Shown here: positions 8,541 through 19,366 of the stretch, piece by piece
Layout of the letters: the number at the start of each line of letters is the position of its first letter
Position numbering within the stretch: position 1 is the stretch's first letter
Source: JAWLGW01 sp964569055
Lineage (GTDB): Bacteria; Planctomycetota; J058
Length of the DNA stretch: 25,729 nt
Direction: 5' to 3'
Assembly: GCA_964569055.1 (NCBI GenBank)
Contig: CAZMSZ010000065.1
Coordinates: forward strand, 1 to 25,729
Notes under the pieces: generated by a model
What the model was told of the DNA's origin: nothing
What the model saw: only the letters and a program-made list of their open reading frames with translations
Databases searched by the model: none
Program-made: the position numbers and the translations under genes

Positions 8541-8543
8541 TGC

Positions 8544-9140
8544 TCAGAGCAGCGCTTGGAACACGGCCCTCAGCTCGCGCACGAAGTGGCCGAGAGCAGG
8601 TAGACGCTTCGAGGCGCGGTAGAGATCCATCGCGGCGGCAAGCTCCGCAGCGAATTCCATCTCGTTGGTAATGATGGGCTGTCCTGACGCCTCGATGCTC
8701 TCACGAAGAAGGCGCTTGTACACACCCCTTTCGCATTTGCCTGGGTCCGGGAGCGGCGGCCTGCCGATCACTTCGACGAATGACTCGGGATCTGCGATGC
8801 ACCACCTCTCGATGTGCGGGTCAGGGCAGCCCACGACCGAGCGAGGAAAGAGCTCACCGTCGATCTCCTCCAGGACGGTCCTTCGTGCCTCGCTCCAACC
8901 AGCGCAGTTGCCGTCGATGACCACGACGAGAAGATCTGGAACGAGGACGCCGCCCGCTCTGGCGCGCCGTTGCCAGCCGCGAAGCTCAGCGATGGCGCGC
9001 CCGTGGCCGCCCCTGCCGGACACCGTCTCGATCAGCGCGCGTGTCCCGCACTCGTCAGCCATTCGTTCGACGAGCGCGCGTACGAAGTTCTCGTGCCCGG
9101 TGTCCTCGCAGTAGAGGTGGACCCTGGGACTAGCGCCCAT
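8544..9140 (-). CDS. DUF4276 family TOPRIM-like protein, partner of AAA15 ATPase
   Basis: This 198-residue protein resembles the DUF4276 family, which is related to TOPRIM nucleases and is often encoded beside AAA15/OLD-type ATPases. Visible landmarks are an N-terminal strand ending in a glutamate (LYCEDTGHENF, E12), a hydrophobic strand ending in aspartate (VVVIDGN, D76) and the family-like DPHIERWCIADPESF segment (107-121). The second acidic residue of a classical TOPRIM DxD is Asn here. ATG at 9140 has GAGG eight bases upstream and overlaps the end of the ATPase gene by 11 bases, so the two are co-translated. Base composition is clearly less GC-rich than in the neighbours, which suggests transfer. 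Nuclease activity and a defence role are inferences. Confidence 0.75.
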   Translation of the reverse strand: MGASPRVHLYCEDTGHENFVRALVERMADECGTRALIETVSGRGGHGRAIAELRGWQRRARAGGVLVPDLLVVVIDGNCAGWSEARRTVLEEIDGELFPRSVVGCPDPHIERWCIADPESFVEVIGRPPLPDPGKCERGVYKRLLRESIEASGQPIITNEMEFAAELAAAMDLYRASKRLPALGHFVRELRAVFQALL

Positions 9141-10386
9141 CGAGCCAGCCTCGGACCAACATGGCTTCTATCAGGCCCTCGTCCCCTTCGTCTTCAGGTC
9201 CGCGGAGCGCCTCCCGAACGTCTCGGTCTGCAAAGAGCTCAGGCGGGGCTTCGAACGGCACGATCTGGGTCGACCGCCCTTCCCGGAAGACCCGGAGCAG
9301 GCCCACTTGACTGGGGTCGCTCCGGTGACGCCGTACCATCGCGGCAACGAGTGTTGGCGAGTGAGTCGTGACGACGACTTGGCGACGGCGAGACATCGCG
9401 AACAGCAGGTCGGCGATGATTTCAATTCGCCGTGGATGAACGCCGTTCTCCGGCTCCTCGAGCGCCACCAGAGAGCCCGGGTTCGGGTTGGCTGCAATTG
9501 CGCAGAGCGCAAGAATTCGAAGTGTCCCTTCAGATATTACACGTGATGAGTATGGTGTCCCGTCTTGACTGATAATTATCTCGAGCGTGCCTCGCTTGGG
9601 GTCCAGGTCTACGTCGAGCGACTCGACCGTCGGAATCGCGTGCCGCAGGGCTCGCTCAACCGCCCGGAACGCCGGATCGCGTCGGTGCTTGAGTCGGTAG
9701 AGGAATGGAGCGATCCACTCCCCTCGTGGCCCGATGTCCGACACCTCACGAGGTGGTTGCGCCTCCCGCATGGCGTGTCGTGGATCTAGGTAGTAGGTGC
9801 GCCAGTCCGTGAGCTCTGATCGCACACGGTCTAGATCCGGGTATCGTTGCCCCGAGTATTGAAGATTTGACAACAGCGTGTGATGCAGCGGCGCCGGGAG
9901 CACGACGGGGCGTCCTGCTTCGCGAGGTCGAATGGTGAACTGGTCCTGGCTTCGCTCGATTCGGGGCTTGTGCTTGCGGTTGCCGTGCTTGTCGAGCGCT
10001 ACTAGGAGCTCGTCGGCGAGTTCGAGCGTGCCGCTCCGCGGGTGAATCCGCGCGGTGGCTTCGTACCAGAGGCGATGTGCTGCCTCGCCTTCAACCGGAG
10101 GAAATGTCAGCTTCCCTCCGATGGTGAACTCCGCCGTCTCCTGGGCCAGGAGTCCCTCCAAACCGGTCTCAGGCAGTGCGAACGCCTCGACAGGGTATCC
10201 GCGGAGCGGTGGCTCGACAGCGTCGGACAGGGTTCGCCCGCTCGCGAATCGCGAAAGCACGAGGAGGGCCTCGAGGAAGTTACTCTTCCCAGCGGTGTTT
10301 GGCCCGAACAACACGGCGAGGGGGCCGATCGCGAGTTCGCCGCTCACGATGGACTTGAACCCACGGACGACCACCCGTTCGAGCAC
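9130..10386 (-). CDS. AAA15/OLD-like (RecF-type) ABC ATPase
   Basis: This 418-residue protein has an intact ABC-type ATP-binding core. The Walker A motif GPNTAGKS is at 28-35, a signature-like SEGTLR at 285-290, Walker B with two glutamates (SLVALEEPENG) at 305-315 and the switch histidine THSP at 341-344. The N-terminus (RVVVRGFKSI) is typical of AAA15/RecF-like ATPases found in OLD, PARIS and RloA-type systems. GTG at 10386 is preferred over ATG at 10428 because GGAGGG (10392-10397) lies five bases upstream of it, whereas the ATG has no ribosome site and would add 14 non-homologous-looking residues. It overlaps the downstream DUF4276 gene by 11 bases. An anti-phage or DNA-surveillance role is inferred from architecture and context. 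Confidence 0.85.
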   Translation of the reverse strand: MLERVVVRGFKSIVSGELAIGPLAVLFGPNTAGKSNFLEALLVLSRFASGRTLSDAVEPPLRGYPVEAFALPETGLEGLLAQETAEFTIGGKLTFPPVEGEAAHRLWYEATARIHPRSGTLELADELLVALDKHGNRKHKPRIERSQDQFTIRPREAGRPVVLPAPLHHTLLSNLQYSGQRYPDLDRVRSELTDWRTYYLDPRHAMREAQPPREVSDIGPRGEWIAPFLYRLKHRRDPAFRAVERALRHAIPTVESLDVDLDPKRGTLEIIISQDGTPYSSRVISEGTLRILALCAIAANPNPGSLVALEEPENGVHPRRIEIIADLLFAMSRRRQVVVTTHSPTLVAAMVRRHRSDPSQVGLLRVFREGRSTQIVPFEAPPELFADRDVREALRGPEDEGDEGLIEAMLVRGWLDGR

Positions 10387-10613
10387 GCGAGCCCTCCGAG
10401 AAGGCGGTTGGCGCCTTCCTGTAACCATTCAACCGCGGATGTCGCACGCGCACCACAGCTGCTGGCACCGCTTGCCAAACGGACGTGCTCCCGATCCATC
10501 GCGAGAAGGGCGTCGCTACCCCAAGCGCACCCTCTCGGCCGAGATCAGAGCCGAGAAGCCCTCGTGAACGGCGTATGAGCCAATCTCGGCCGCGGCTTGC
10601 TAACCTCTGGGCC
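10387..10613. promoter_or_regulatory. Divergent intergenic region with dyad and leaderless-type minus-10
   Basis: This region separates the minus-strand ATPase operon from the plus-strand lipoprotein. It contains an inverted repeat TCTCGGC (10533-10539) / GCCGAGA (10550-10556), and the left arm recurs near 10584. TAACCT at 10601-10606 lies seven bases before the lipoprotein ATG, at the distance expected for a minus-10 of a leaderless transcript. No convincing minus-35 is visible. Confidence 0.35.
10392..10397 (-). promoter_or_regulatory. Ribosome binding site fixing the ATPase GTG start
   Basis: On the minus strand GGAGGG stands five bases before GTG at 10386. It decides against the longer ATG form beginning at 10428. 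Confidence 0.75.
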
Positions 10614-12560
10614 ATGCCGACCCGCCGCGCGCTCGTCCTCTCCACGGCCGCCGTGCTGGCGCTGGGCACGGTCGCGACCTCCTGCGGCCGCGGCGGGAGC
10701 GGCGGCCGGCGCGACGTGCCGACGCCCGCGGTGATCGGGGTCCTGCTCGACTACACCGACCAGCCCGCGCGCGAGGTCCCGGTGCGGGTGCGCGGCGGGG
10801 TGGCCGGCGAGAGCCACGTCGACGGCCTGGTCGCGCTCGGCCCGGTGGCTCCCGGGGCCGGGGTGCTGATCGTGGGCGACTCGGTGAGCACCCCGACCCT
10901 CCTGGTGCCGTTCAGCGCCGTCGACCCCTACACGTTCTTCGAGCGCCCGATCCACGTCCCCGACCTCGAGAGCGGGATCTCCGCGGCGGTCACGCTCGGG
11001 CCGGGCGGCGCGCTGAGCTCCGCGCTCACGGTCGCGGGCGAGGCCCTCCCAGGCGTCACGCTGGACCTCGCCGGCGGGACCGTCGTCGACGGCGCGGCGG
11101 GCGAGGTGCGGGTGGTGCCGCTCAGCCCCTCGCGCCTGCCGTTGCCCGTCCCGTCCGGCGGGGGTGAGCCGCGCGCCGGGTTCCTGGTGGAGCCCCACGG
11201 GGTGACGTTCTCGCCCGCCGCCACGCTGAGCGTGCCGCGGCTCGATCCGCTGGCGAGCGGCCCGTTCGACGCGTACCGCGTGGACCCGACCTCCGGCCAG
11301 TGGGTGCTCCACCAGACGGGCCTGGTGGCGACGGGGCCCGGGAGCGGCTCGATCGCGCTGGACGTCGATATCGGGACGCTCTACGCGATCGTCCCCCAGG
11401 CCGCGCCCGCCACCGTCGACGTCACCGGGCGGATCGTGGCGGGGACGCAGCCGGTCGCCGGCTACCGCGCCTCGTGCTGGAACCGCGTCTCGGCCCCGAC
11501 CGGCTCGGACGGGACGTTCACGATCCCAGACGTCCCCGACCTCGGCGTGTTCCTCGTGCGGGCGTACCCGGCCGAGCCGGGCGAGCTGTTCGCGCCCGAG
11601 GTGGTGCTCTCGGCCACGACCACGCCGACCCTGGGCGACCTCGCCGTGACCGCGCGCCGGGCCGACCGGATCCGGCCCACCGTGCGCTCGACGAGCCCCG
11701 CGGACGACGCGGTGAACGTCGACCGCCGGACCCACGTGGTGGTCGTGTTCAGCGAGGCGATCGACCCCGCGCGGGACGCGCCGTTCGAGCTGCTCGGGAC
11801 CAACGGCCGCGTCGACGGGCAGTACAACTTCGACAACCCGTTCACGGTCCGGTTCCGCCCCAACCAGACGCTCGACCCGGCCGACACCTACACGATCCTC
11901 GCCGACCGGCGGGTCGAGGACCTCGCGGGCAACCGCCTCGACGACGACGCGATCGCCTTCCAGTTCACGACGCGCGCGGGCGCGCCCGACCCGCCGCCCG
12001 TCGACACGCTGGCGTTCGGGCTCGACCCGCTGAGCGGCGCGCGCGGCGCGGTCGTCACGGTCCCGGGGCGCAACTACACCGGCGGGAGCGTGGTCACGTT
12101 CGGCGGCACCGCGGGGCTGGTGCGCAACGAGACCTCCGAGGTGATCGAGGTCGAGGTCCCAGACTTCGAGCCCGCGGGCGACGTGACGGTGAGCGTCTCC
12201 ACCGGCGGCGTCGCGGTCGGCGCGCTCAAGCCGCTGGTGTTCGACCTGCGCGCCTCGGTGGCCCGGATCGTCTCGGGCACGGCGACGGGCGATCCGCTCG
12301 AGGTCTACGACCCGACCGCCGCGCACGGCGTGCTCACGGTGGAGGGGCACAACGTGGGCGGCGCGGCGCTGACGGTGGACGGGGTGCCCTTCGCGGCCAG
12401 CGACGCGACCGTGGTGGTCGGCGGCGTGACGGTCGCGACGGGGCGCGTGCTGTCGGTCGGCACCCCGCCCGCCCTGCTCGTGAGCGGGCCGGTGGTGCTG
12501 CGCGGGGCGAACGGGAGGCCGAGCGCCACGTATCGGTTCTTGCTGGTGCGCGGCGACTGA
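10614..12560 (+). CDS. Multi-domain lipoprotein with Ig-like domains
   Basis: This 648-residue protein starts with a basic n-region, a hydrophobic core and the lipobox-like VATSC, so C24 is the likely lipidated residue. Following parts are a ZU5-like segment at about 190-262, a carboxypeptidase-regulatory-like fold at about 268-350, a Big_5 (SbsA-type) Ig-like domain at about 353-450 with the DPADTYTILADRRVEDLAGN pattern, and an IPT/TIG-type domain at about 468-545. The C-terminal 100 residues look like a further beta-rich domain. No catalytic motif is seen; it is probably an envelope-anchored structural or adhesion protein. ATG at 10614 has no clear ribosome site and may be leaderless. An in-frame ATG at 10575 would spoil the signal peptide. 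Its last 82 codons are duplicated downstream. Confidence 0.8.
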   Translation: MPTRRALVLSTAAVLALGTVATSCGRGGSGGRRDVPTPAVIGVLLDYTDQPAREVPVRVRGGVAGESHVDGLVALGPVAPGAGVLIVGDSVSTPTLLVPFSAVDPYTFFERPIHVPDLESGISAAVTLGPGGALSSALTVAGEALPGVTLDLAGGTVVDGAAGEVRVVPLSPSRLPLPVPSGGGEPRAGFLVEPHGVTFSPAATLSVPRLDPLASGPFDAYRVDPTSGQWVLHQTGLVATGPGSGSIALDVDIGTLYAIVPQAAPATVDVTGRIVAGTQPVAGYRASCWNRVSAPTGSDGTFTIPDVPDLGVFLVRAYPAEPGELFAPEVVLSATTTPTLGDLAVTARRADRIRPTVRSTSPADDAVNVDRRTHVVVVFSEAIDPARDAPFELLGTNGRVDGQYNFDNPFTVRFRPNQTLDPADTYTILADRRVEDLAGNRLDDDAIAFQFTTRAGAPDPPPVDTLAFGLDPLSGARGAVVTVPGRNYTGGSVVTFGGTAGLVRNETSEVIEVEVPDFEPAGDVTVSVSTGGVAVGALKPLVFDLRASVARIVSGTATGDPLEVYDPTAAHGVLTVEGHNVGGAALTVDGVPFAASDATVVVGGVTVATGRVLSVGTPPALLVSGPVVLRGANGRPSATYRFLLVRGD

Positions 12561-12564
12561 TCGG

Positions 12565-12591
12565 CAGGCAGGGTAGGGCCAGTCCTGCCTG
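12565..12591 (+). terminator. Hairpin after the lipoprotein stop
   Basis: CAGGCAGG (12565-12572) pairs with CCTGCCTG (12584-12591) across an 11-base loop, starting five bases after the TGA. There is no T-tract directly after it, so termination is likely but unproven. An identical copy is at 13032-13058 in the duplicated unit. Confidence 0.45.
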
Positions 12592-12606
12592 GCAGCCTGG
12601 TGTCGT

Positions 12607-12741
12607 GCCAGCGAGAGCTGTCTTTCATTTCTAATTCCTAATTCCCTGTTCCCTGTTGATATTTCGTATTTCCGGACCTCCGGAAATATGGAATATCAAC
12701 AGGGAATTAGAAATTATGAATTAGCAATGGCTGTCGCTGGC
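12607..12741. repeat. AT-rich palindromic element, copy 1 (MITE/REP-like)
   Basis: A long imperfect palindrome (core 12631-12724) has arms of about 45 bases meeting at TTTCCGGA-CC-TCCGGAAA. Outer arms GCCAGCGA (12607-12614) and TCGCTGGC (12734-12741) also pair. It is strikingly AT-rich against its surroundings and contains the low-complexity pattern CTAATTCCCTGTT on both arms. It could be a non-autonomous mobile palindrome or a bidirectional terminator between convergent genes. Confidence 0.65.
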
Positions 12742-12777
12742 GTGGAGGGCCGCCTCGGCACGCCGTCACGCCACCCG

Positions 12778-13027
12778 CCCGACCGCCGCGCACGGCGTGC
12801 TCACGGTGGAGGGGCACAACGTGGGCGGCGCGGCGCTGACGGTGGACGGGGTGCCCTTCGCGGCCAGCGACGCGACCGTGGTGGTCGGCGGCGTGACGGT
12901 CGCGACGGGGCGCGTGCTGTCGGTCGGCACCCCGCCCGCCCTGCTCGTGAGCGGGCCGGTGGTGCTGCGCGGGGCGAACGGGAGGCCGAGCGCCACGTAT
13001 CGGTTCTTGCTGGTGCGCGGCGACTGA
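12778..13027 (+). pseudogene. Duplicated 3' fragment of the lipoprotein gene
   Basis: This is the second copy of the last 82 codons of the lipoprotein gene, including its TGA. It has no upstream coding sequence, signal peptide or ribosome site. A short frame from GTG at 12797 is open but is not expected to be a real gene. It exists only because of the 467-bp tandem duplication. Confidence 0.8.
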
Positions 13028-13073
13028 TCGGCAGGCAGGGTAGGGCCAGTCCTGCCTGGCAGCCTGGTGTCGT

Positions 13074-13208
13074 GCCAGCGAGAGCTGTCTTTCATTTCTA
13101 ATTCCTAATTCCCTGTTCCCTGTTGATATTTCGTATTTCCGGACCTCCGGAAATATGGAATATCAACAGGGAATTAGAAATTATGAATTAGCAATGGCTG
13201 TCGCTGGC
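13074..13208. repeat. AT-rich palindromic element, copy 2
   Basis: Second copy of the palindrome of the 467-bp unit, with its core at 13098-13191. It lies 25 bases past the minus-strand stop of the LarA-like gene and could serve as its terminator. Confidence 0.65.
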
Positions 13209-13232
13209 GTGGAGGGCCGCCTCGGCACGCCG

Positions 13233-14419
13233 TCACGCCACCCGCGCCACCACCACACCCGCGTCCTGCACCACCAGCCCGGTGCCCTCGCCGCGGCCGC
13301 GTGCGTCGCGCGCCGCGCTCAGCGCGGCCTCGAGGTCGGGGTGGACCTCGATCCGCGCGTCGGCCACGGCGGCCGGCGGGAGGTGGGGGGAGACGACGCG
13401 GATCTTCACGCCGCGGGCCTCGAGCGCGCGCCAGCGCACGGCCTTGTGGTCGCCGAGCACGTAGCCGTCGGCCTCGACGCGCGTCCGGGCGGCGGCGAGG
13501 TCGGGGGCTTGCTCGAGGAGGCGCACGAAGCGGTCGGGCCCGACGCCTTGCTCGAGCCCGGCCACGAGCACCAGGTCGCCCCCGTCCTTCACGGCGGCCT
13601 CGGTGTTCTTGAGCCCCTTGTCCGCCTGATACAGGCTGCGCGCCAGGGGCCCCTCCACGACGGCCACGAGCACGTCGACCGGCGCGGGCAACGCGCGCAC
13701 GAAGCGGCGGGCGGCGGCGGCGGCGCAGCGGCGCAGGCTGCCGCGCCAGGTGCCGACGCCCACCGCCAGGGCGCGGCCGGCCGGGTCGAGCACGTGGTTG
13801 ACCGCGAGCACCCGGCGGTCCTCCTCCAGCTTGGCCAGGCAGGCGGCGATGTCCTCGTGGATCGGGTTCCCGTCGAGGGCGGTGGGCTGGGCGCTCGTCT
13901 CGAGCGCGCCGCGGTGGTTGCGCGCGGTGGTGGCGCGGTCCCACACCCCGACCGTGGTCGTCTTGTGCGCGCCGGCCCAGCCGGCGAAGTAGTGGGGCTC
14001 GACGCTGCCGAACGCCAGCACGAGGTCGGCGCGCCCGACCCGGCGGTCGATCCGCCAGGGGGCGCCCTCGTCGAGCGCGAGGTGGGCCGCGGCGTCGTCG
14101 CAGTCGTGGACCTCGACCGGGAGGCCGCCCATGCGGTCCGTGAGCGCGGCGGGGTCGGCCCGGTGCGTGCCGGTGGCGACGAGGAGCGGCGGCTCGCCGA
14201 ACTCCTGCCACAGCTCGGCCACGACCGCCGGGAGCGCGTCGAGCTGCACCCGCTCCGCGTCGTTGACGAGCAGCACGGGCCGCTGCGCCCGCCGCAGCGC
14301 GCGGCGGAGCGGCCCCAGCGGCACCGCGGGCGGGGCCAGCGGCGGGAGCGGGGAGGGCCCGACCTCGCTCCAGCGCAGGGCGGGCAGCGCCGCGCTCGCC
14401 GCGGCGAGCGTGACCGCGC

Positions 14420-14423
<4 letters not shown>
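13233..14423 (-). CDS. LarA-like (DUF2088) nickel-pincer racemase/epimerase homologue
   Basis: This 396-residue protein belongs to the lactate racemase LarA superfamily, which uses a nickel-pincer nucleotide to racemise or epimerise 2-hydroxyacids in the cytoplasm. Motifs seen are ATGTHR (84-88), EPHYFAGWAGAHK (142-154) and DGNPIHEDI. Judged by spacing against recalled Lactobacillus LarA residues (D72, R75, H108, H174, K184, H200, Q295, K298), the equivalents D55, R58, H87, H144, K154, H170, Q267 and K270 are all present. This includes the lysine that binds the cofactor and the histidine that binds nickel. The substrate is unknown. GTG at 14423 overlaps the carB stop (GTGA). The cofactor genes larB, larC and larE are not in the window. 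Confidence 0.88.
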
Positions 14424-17686
<3,263 letters not shown>

Positions 17687-17744
17687 GGGCGAGTCCTCCG
17701 CGGGCGGCGCGGCATTGTCCGACCCGACTGAGATGCCGTCCACC

Positions 17745-17844
17745 NNNNNNNNNNNNNNNNNNNNNNNNNNNNNNNNNNNNNNNNNNNNNNNNNNNNNNNN
17801 NNNNNNNNNNNNNNNNNNNNNNNNNNNNNNNNNNNNNNNNNNNN
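17745..17844. other. Assembly gap (100 N)
   Basis: Exactly 100 unknown bases lie between the divergent carB and fdhD. The gap hides the fdhD start, both promoters, and possibly whole genes, since its real size is unknown. Confidence 0.95.
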
Positions 17845-18645
17845 GACCCGCTCCCACCCGGCCTGGTCGCCGTCCCGAGCGATCGCGGCGAGGACCTCGT
17901 GGTGCGCGAGGAGCCGCTGCTGATCCGGCTCGGGGACGAGGCCGTGCTCACCATGCGGACCCCGGGCGCCGACGCGGACCTCGCGCTCGGGTTCTTGTTG
18001 AGCGAGGGGATCGTCGGGTCAGCGGACGACGTGGAGCGAGTGGACGTCGTGCCCCGCGGCGGCGAAGGCGCGAGCGACGTGGCGCGGGTGCACCTGCGCG
18101 CGGGCCGGGCGCCGAGCCCGCTGGCGCGCGAGCGCCTGACCCGCGCCCACGCCGTGCGAGCGTCGTGCGGGTTGTGCGGGCTGGCGTCGGCCGAGGGGCT
18201 GACCCGGCACCTGCGGCCGCTCGCGCCGGGGGCGCCGCGGGTCACGCGCGCCGGGCTGGCGAGCGCCGCCGCCGCGATGCGCGCGGCGCAGCCCCTGTTC
18301 GCGGCCAGCGGCGGCAGCCACGCGGCGGCGGTGTTCGAGGCCGAGCGGATCGAGCCCTGGGTGGTGGCCGAGGACGTGGGGCGGCACAACGCGCTCGACA
18401 AGGCGCTCGGCCGCTGCGCCGCGGAGGGGCGTGAGCTGGCGCGCGCGGTGGTGGTCCTCTCGGGGCGCGCGGGGTTCGAGCTGGTGCTCAAGGCGCTGCG
18501 GCTCGGCGTGCCCGTGGTGGCGTCGATCTCGGCCCCCTCGTCGCTCGCGGTCGAGCTGGCGGAGGAGCACGGACAGACCCTGGTGGGCTTCGTGCGCGAC
18601 GGTCTGCCGCGCGTCTACGCGGACGACGGACGGGTGAACGCCTGA
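17845..18645 (+). CDS. fdhD: Formate dehydrogenase accessory sulfurtransferase, 5' truncated
   Basis: About 266 residues remain after the gap, close to the usual length, so only a short N-terminal part is missing. The protein carries the FdhD hallmarks: EEPLLIRLGDEAVLTMRTPG, LALGFLLSEGIV, the sulfur-relay cysteine pair CGLCG (around 18166-18180) and AEDVGRHNALDKALG. FdhD transfers sulfur from a cysteine desulfurase to the molybdenum/tungsten bis-MGD cofactor of formate dehydrogenase. No formate dehydrogenase gene is in the window. The frame stays open back to the gap edge and the residues there fit the family, so the true start is probably inside the gap. GTGs at 17899 and 17902 are too far in. 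Confidence 0.95.
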   Translation, partial: DPLPPGLVAVPSDRGEDLVVREEPLLIRLGDEAVLTMRTPGADADLALGFLLSEGIVGSADDVERVDVVPRGGEGASDVARVHLRAGRAPSPLARERLTRAHAVRASCGLCGLASAEGLTRHLRPLAPGAPRVTRAGLASAAAAMRAAQPLFAASGGSHAAAVFEAERIEPWVVAEDVGRHNALDKALGRCAAEGRELARAVVVLSGRAGFELVLKALRLGVPVVASISAPSSLAVELAEEHGQTLVGFVRDGLPRVYADDGRVNA

Positions 18646-18682
18646 GCCTCGGGCGACGCTGCGGCGCGACGCTCCGGCCCGT
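18646..18682. other. Short convergent spacer
   Basis: Thirty-seven bases separate the stops of fdhD and the GbsR-like gene. An imperfect inverted repeat (GACG-CTCCG / CGGAGCGCGTC) spans 18668-18707 and reaches into the regulator's 3' end; it could act as a shared terminator. Confidence 0.3.
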
Positions 18683-19240
18683 CTACCGCATCTGACGGAG
18701 CGCGTCGATCAGCTTGATCACGCTCTGGACCCACTCCTTGGCGTTGGCCACGACCTGGGGCTGGCGGATCTTGATCACCAGCCCGAGGAGTCGCTGAACG
18801 GCGCCGACCATCCCGAGCAGGAGGCGCATCCGCTCCACCGAGTACGACCCGGCTCCGCCGAGCTGGGCCTCCTCGATCGCGGCCTCGAGCGCGAGGCGGG
18901 CCGACTCCAGGAAGATCCACTCGCGCTGCCGCAGGACGTCGGTGATCGCCGGCCACACGTCGACCTGCACCTCGTAGGGCGCGTTGCGGTGCGATCCGAC
19001 CGGATGGACCAGCCCGTACTGCATGAGCTCGGTGATGGTCCCGCTCACGAGCGAGCGGCTGACCCCGAGCGTCTCGGCGATCTTGGCCTGGGGGAGCGGC
19101 TCGCGGTGGACGAACAACAGGGCCCACACCCGCCCCATGATCGACTTGAACCCCCAGTACTCGACCAGGGTCCCGGCCGCATCGCAGACCTGGAGGATCC
19201 GCCGCTCCATGCGGTCCGAGGCCATTGCGTCTTCGCTCAC
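18683..19240 (-). CDS. GbsR/MarR-family transcriptional regulator
   Basis: This 185-residue protein fits the GbsR branch of MarR-type regulators. The N-terminal segment YWGFKSIMGRVWALLF (about 29-43) and the winged helix-turn-helix (LPQAKIAETLGVSRSLVSGTITEL, about 49-72) followed by the GLVHPVG wing are typical. The C-terminal ~100 residues are helical and probably mediate dimerisation. GTG at 19240 is preferred because GAGG (19246-19249) lies five bases upstream; a GTG two codons further up (19246) has weaker support. It is divergent from the menaquinone operon and may control it or itself through the dyad at 19315-19334. The ligand is unknown. Confidence 0.85.
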   Translation of the reverse strand: MSEDAMASDRMERRILQVCDAAGTLVEYWGFKSIMGRVWALLFVHREPLPQAKIAETLGVSRSLVSGTITELMQYGLVHPVGSHRNAPYEVQVDVWPAITDVLRQREWIFLESARLALEAAIEEAQLGGAGSYSVERMRLLLGMVGAVQRLLGLVIKIRQPQVVANAKEWVQSVIKLIDALRQMR

Positions 19241-19314
19241 CGGCACCTCGCGCGCCGAGCGTAGGGACTTGGGATCGCCCTTGCCAGCCTGGCGCCTCTA
19301 CGGTATGACCTTGG

Positions 19315-19334
19315 TGTTCACGACTTGCTGAACA
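19315..19334. promoter_or_regulatory. Candidate operator dyad between regulator and men operon
   Basis: TGTTCA (19315-19320) and TGAACA (19329-19334) form a perfect 6-bp inverted repeat with an 8-base spacer. It lies in an AT-richer pocket between the divergent GbsR-like gene and menF, about 32 bases before the menF start. The size and symmetry suit a dimeric winged-helix repressor, but no family consensus can be confirmed. Confidence 0.4.
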
Positions 19335-19366
19335 AGATAACGCACCGCGTTGGAATTGGGTGACTT

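Larger units (their letters stand above)
12311..13245. repeat. Perfect 467-bp tandem duplication
   Basis: Positions 12311-12777 recur without visible change at 12778-13244, with one further shared base at the end. The unit runs from codon ~566 of the lipoprotein gene, through its stop and an AT-rich palindrome, to the last four codons and stop of the convergent LarA-like gene. The unit length is not a multiple of three, so no fused frame results. Complete identity means a very recent duplication or an assembly error. Confidence 0.9.

Noticed and set aside
12797..13027. Short frame considered as an independent small gene
   Set aside because: It is identical to the 3' end of the lipoprotein gene and lies in the tandem duplicate without its own start signals.
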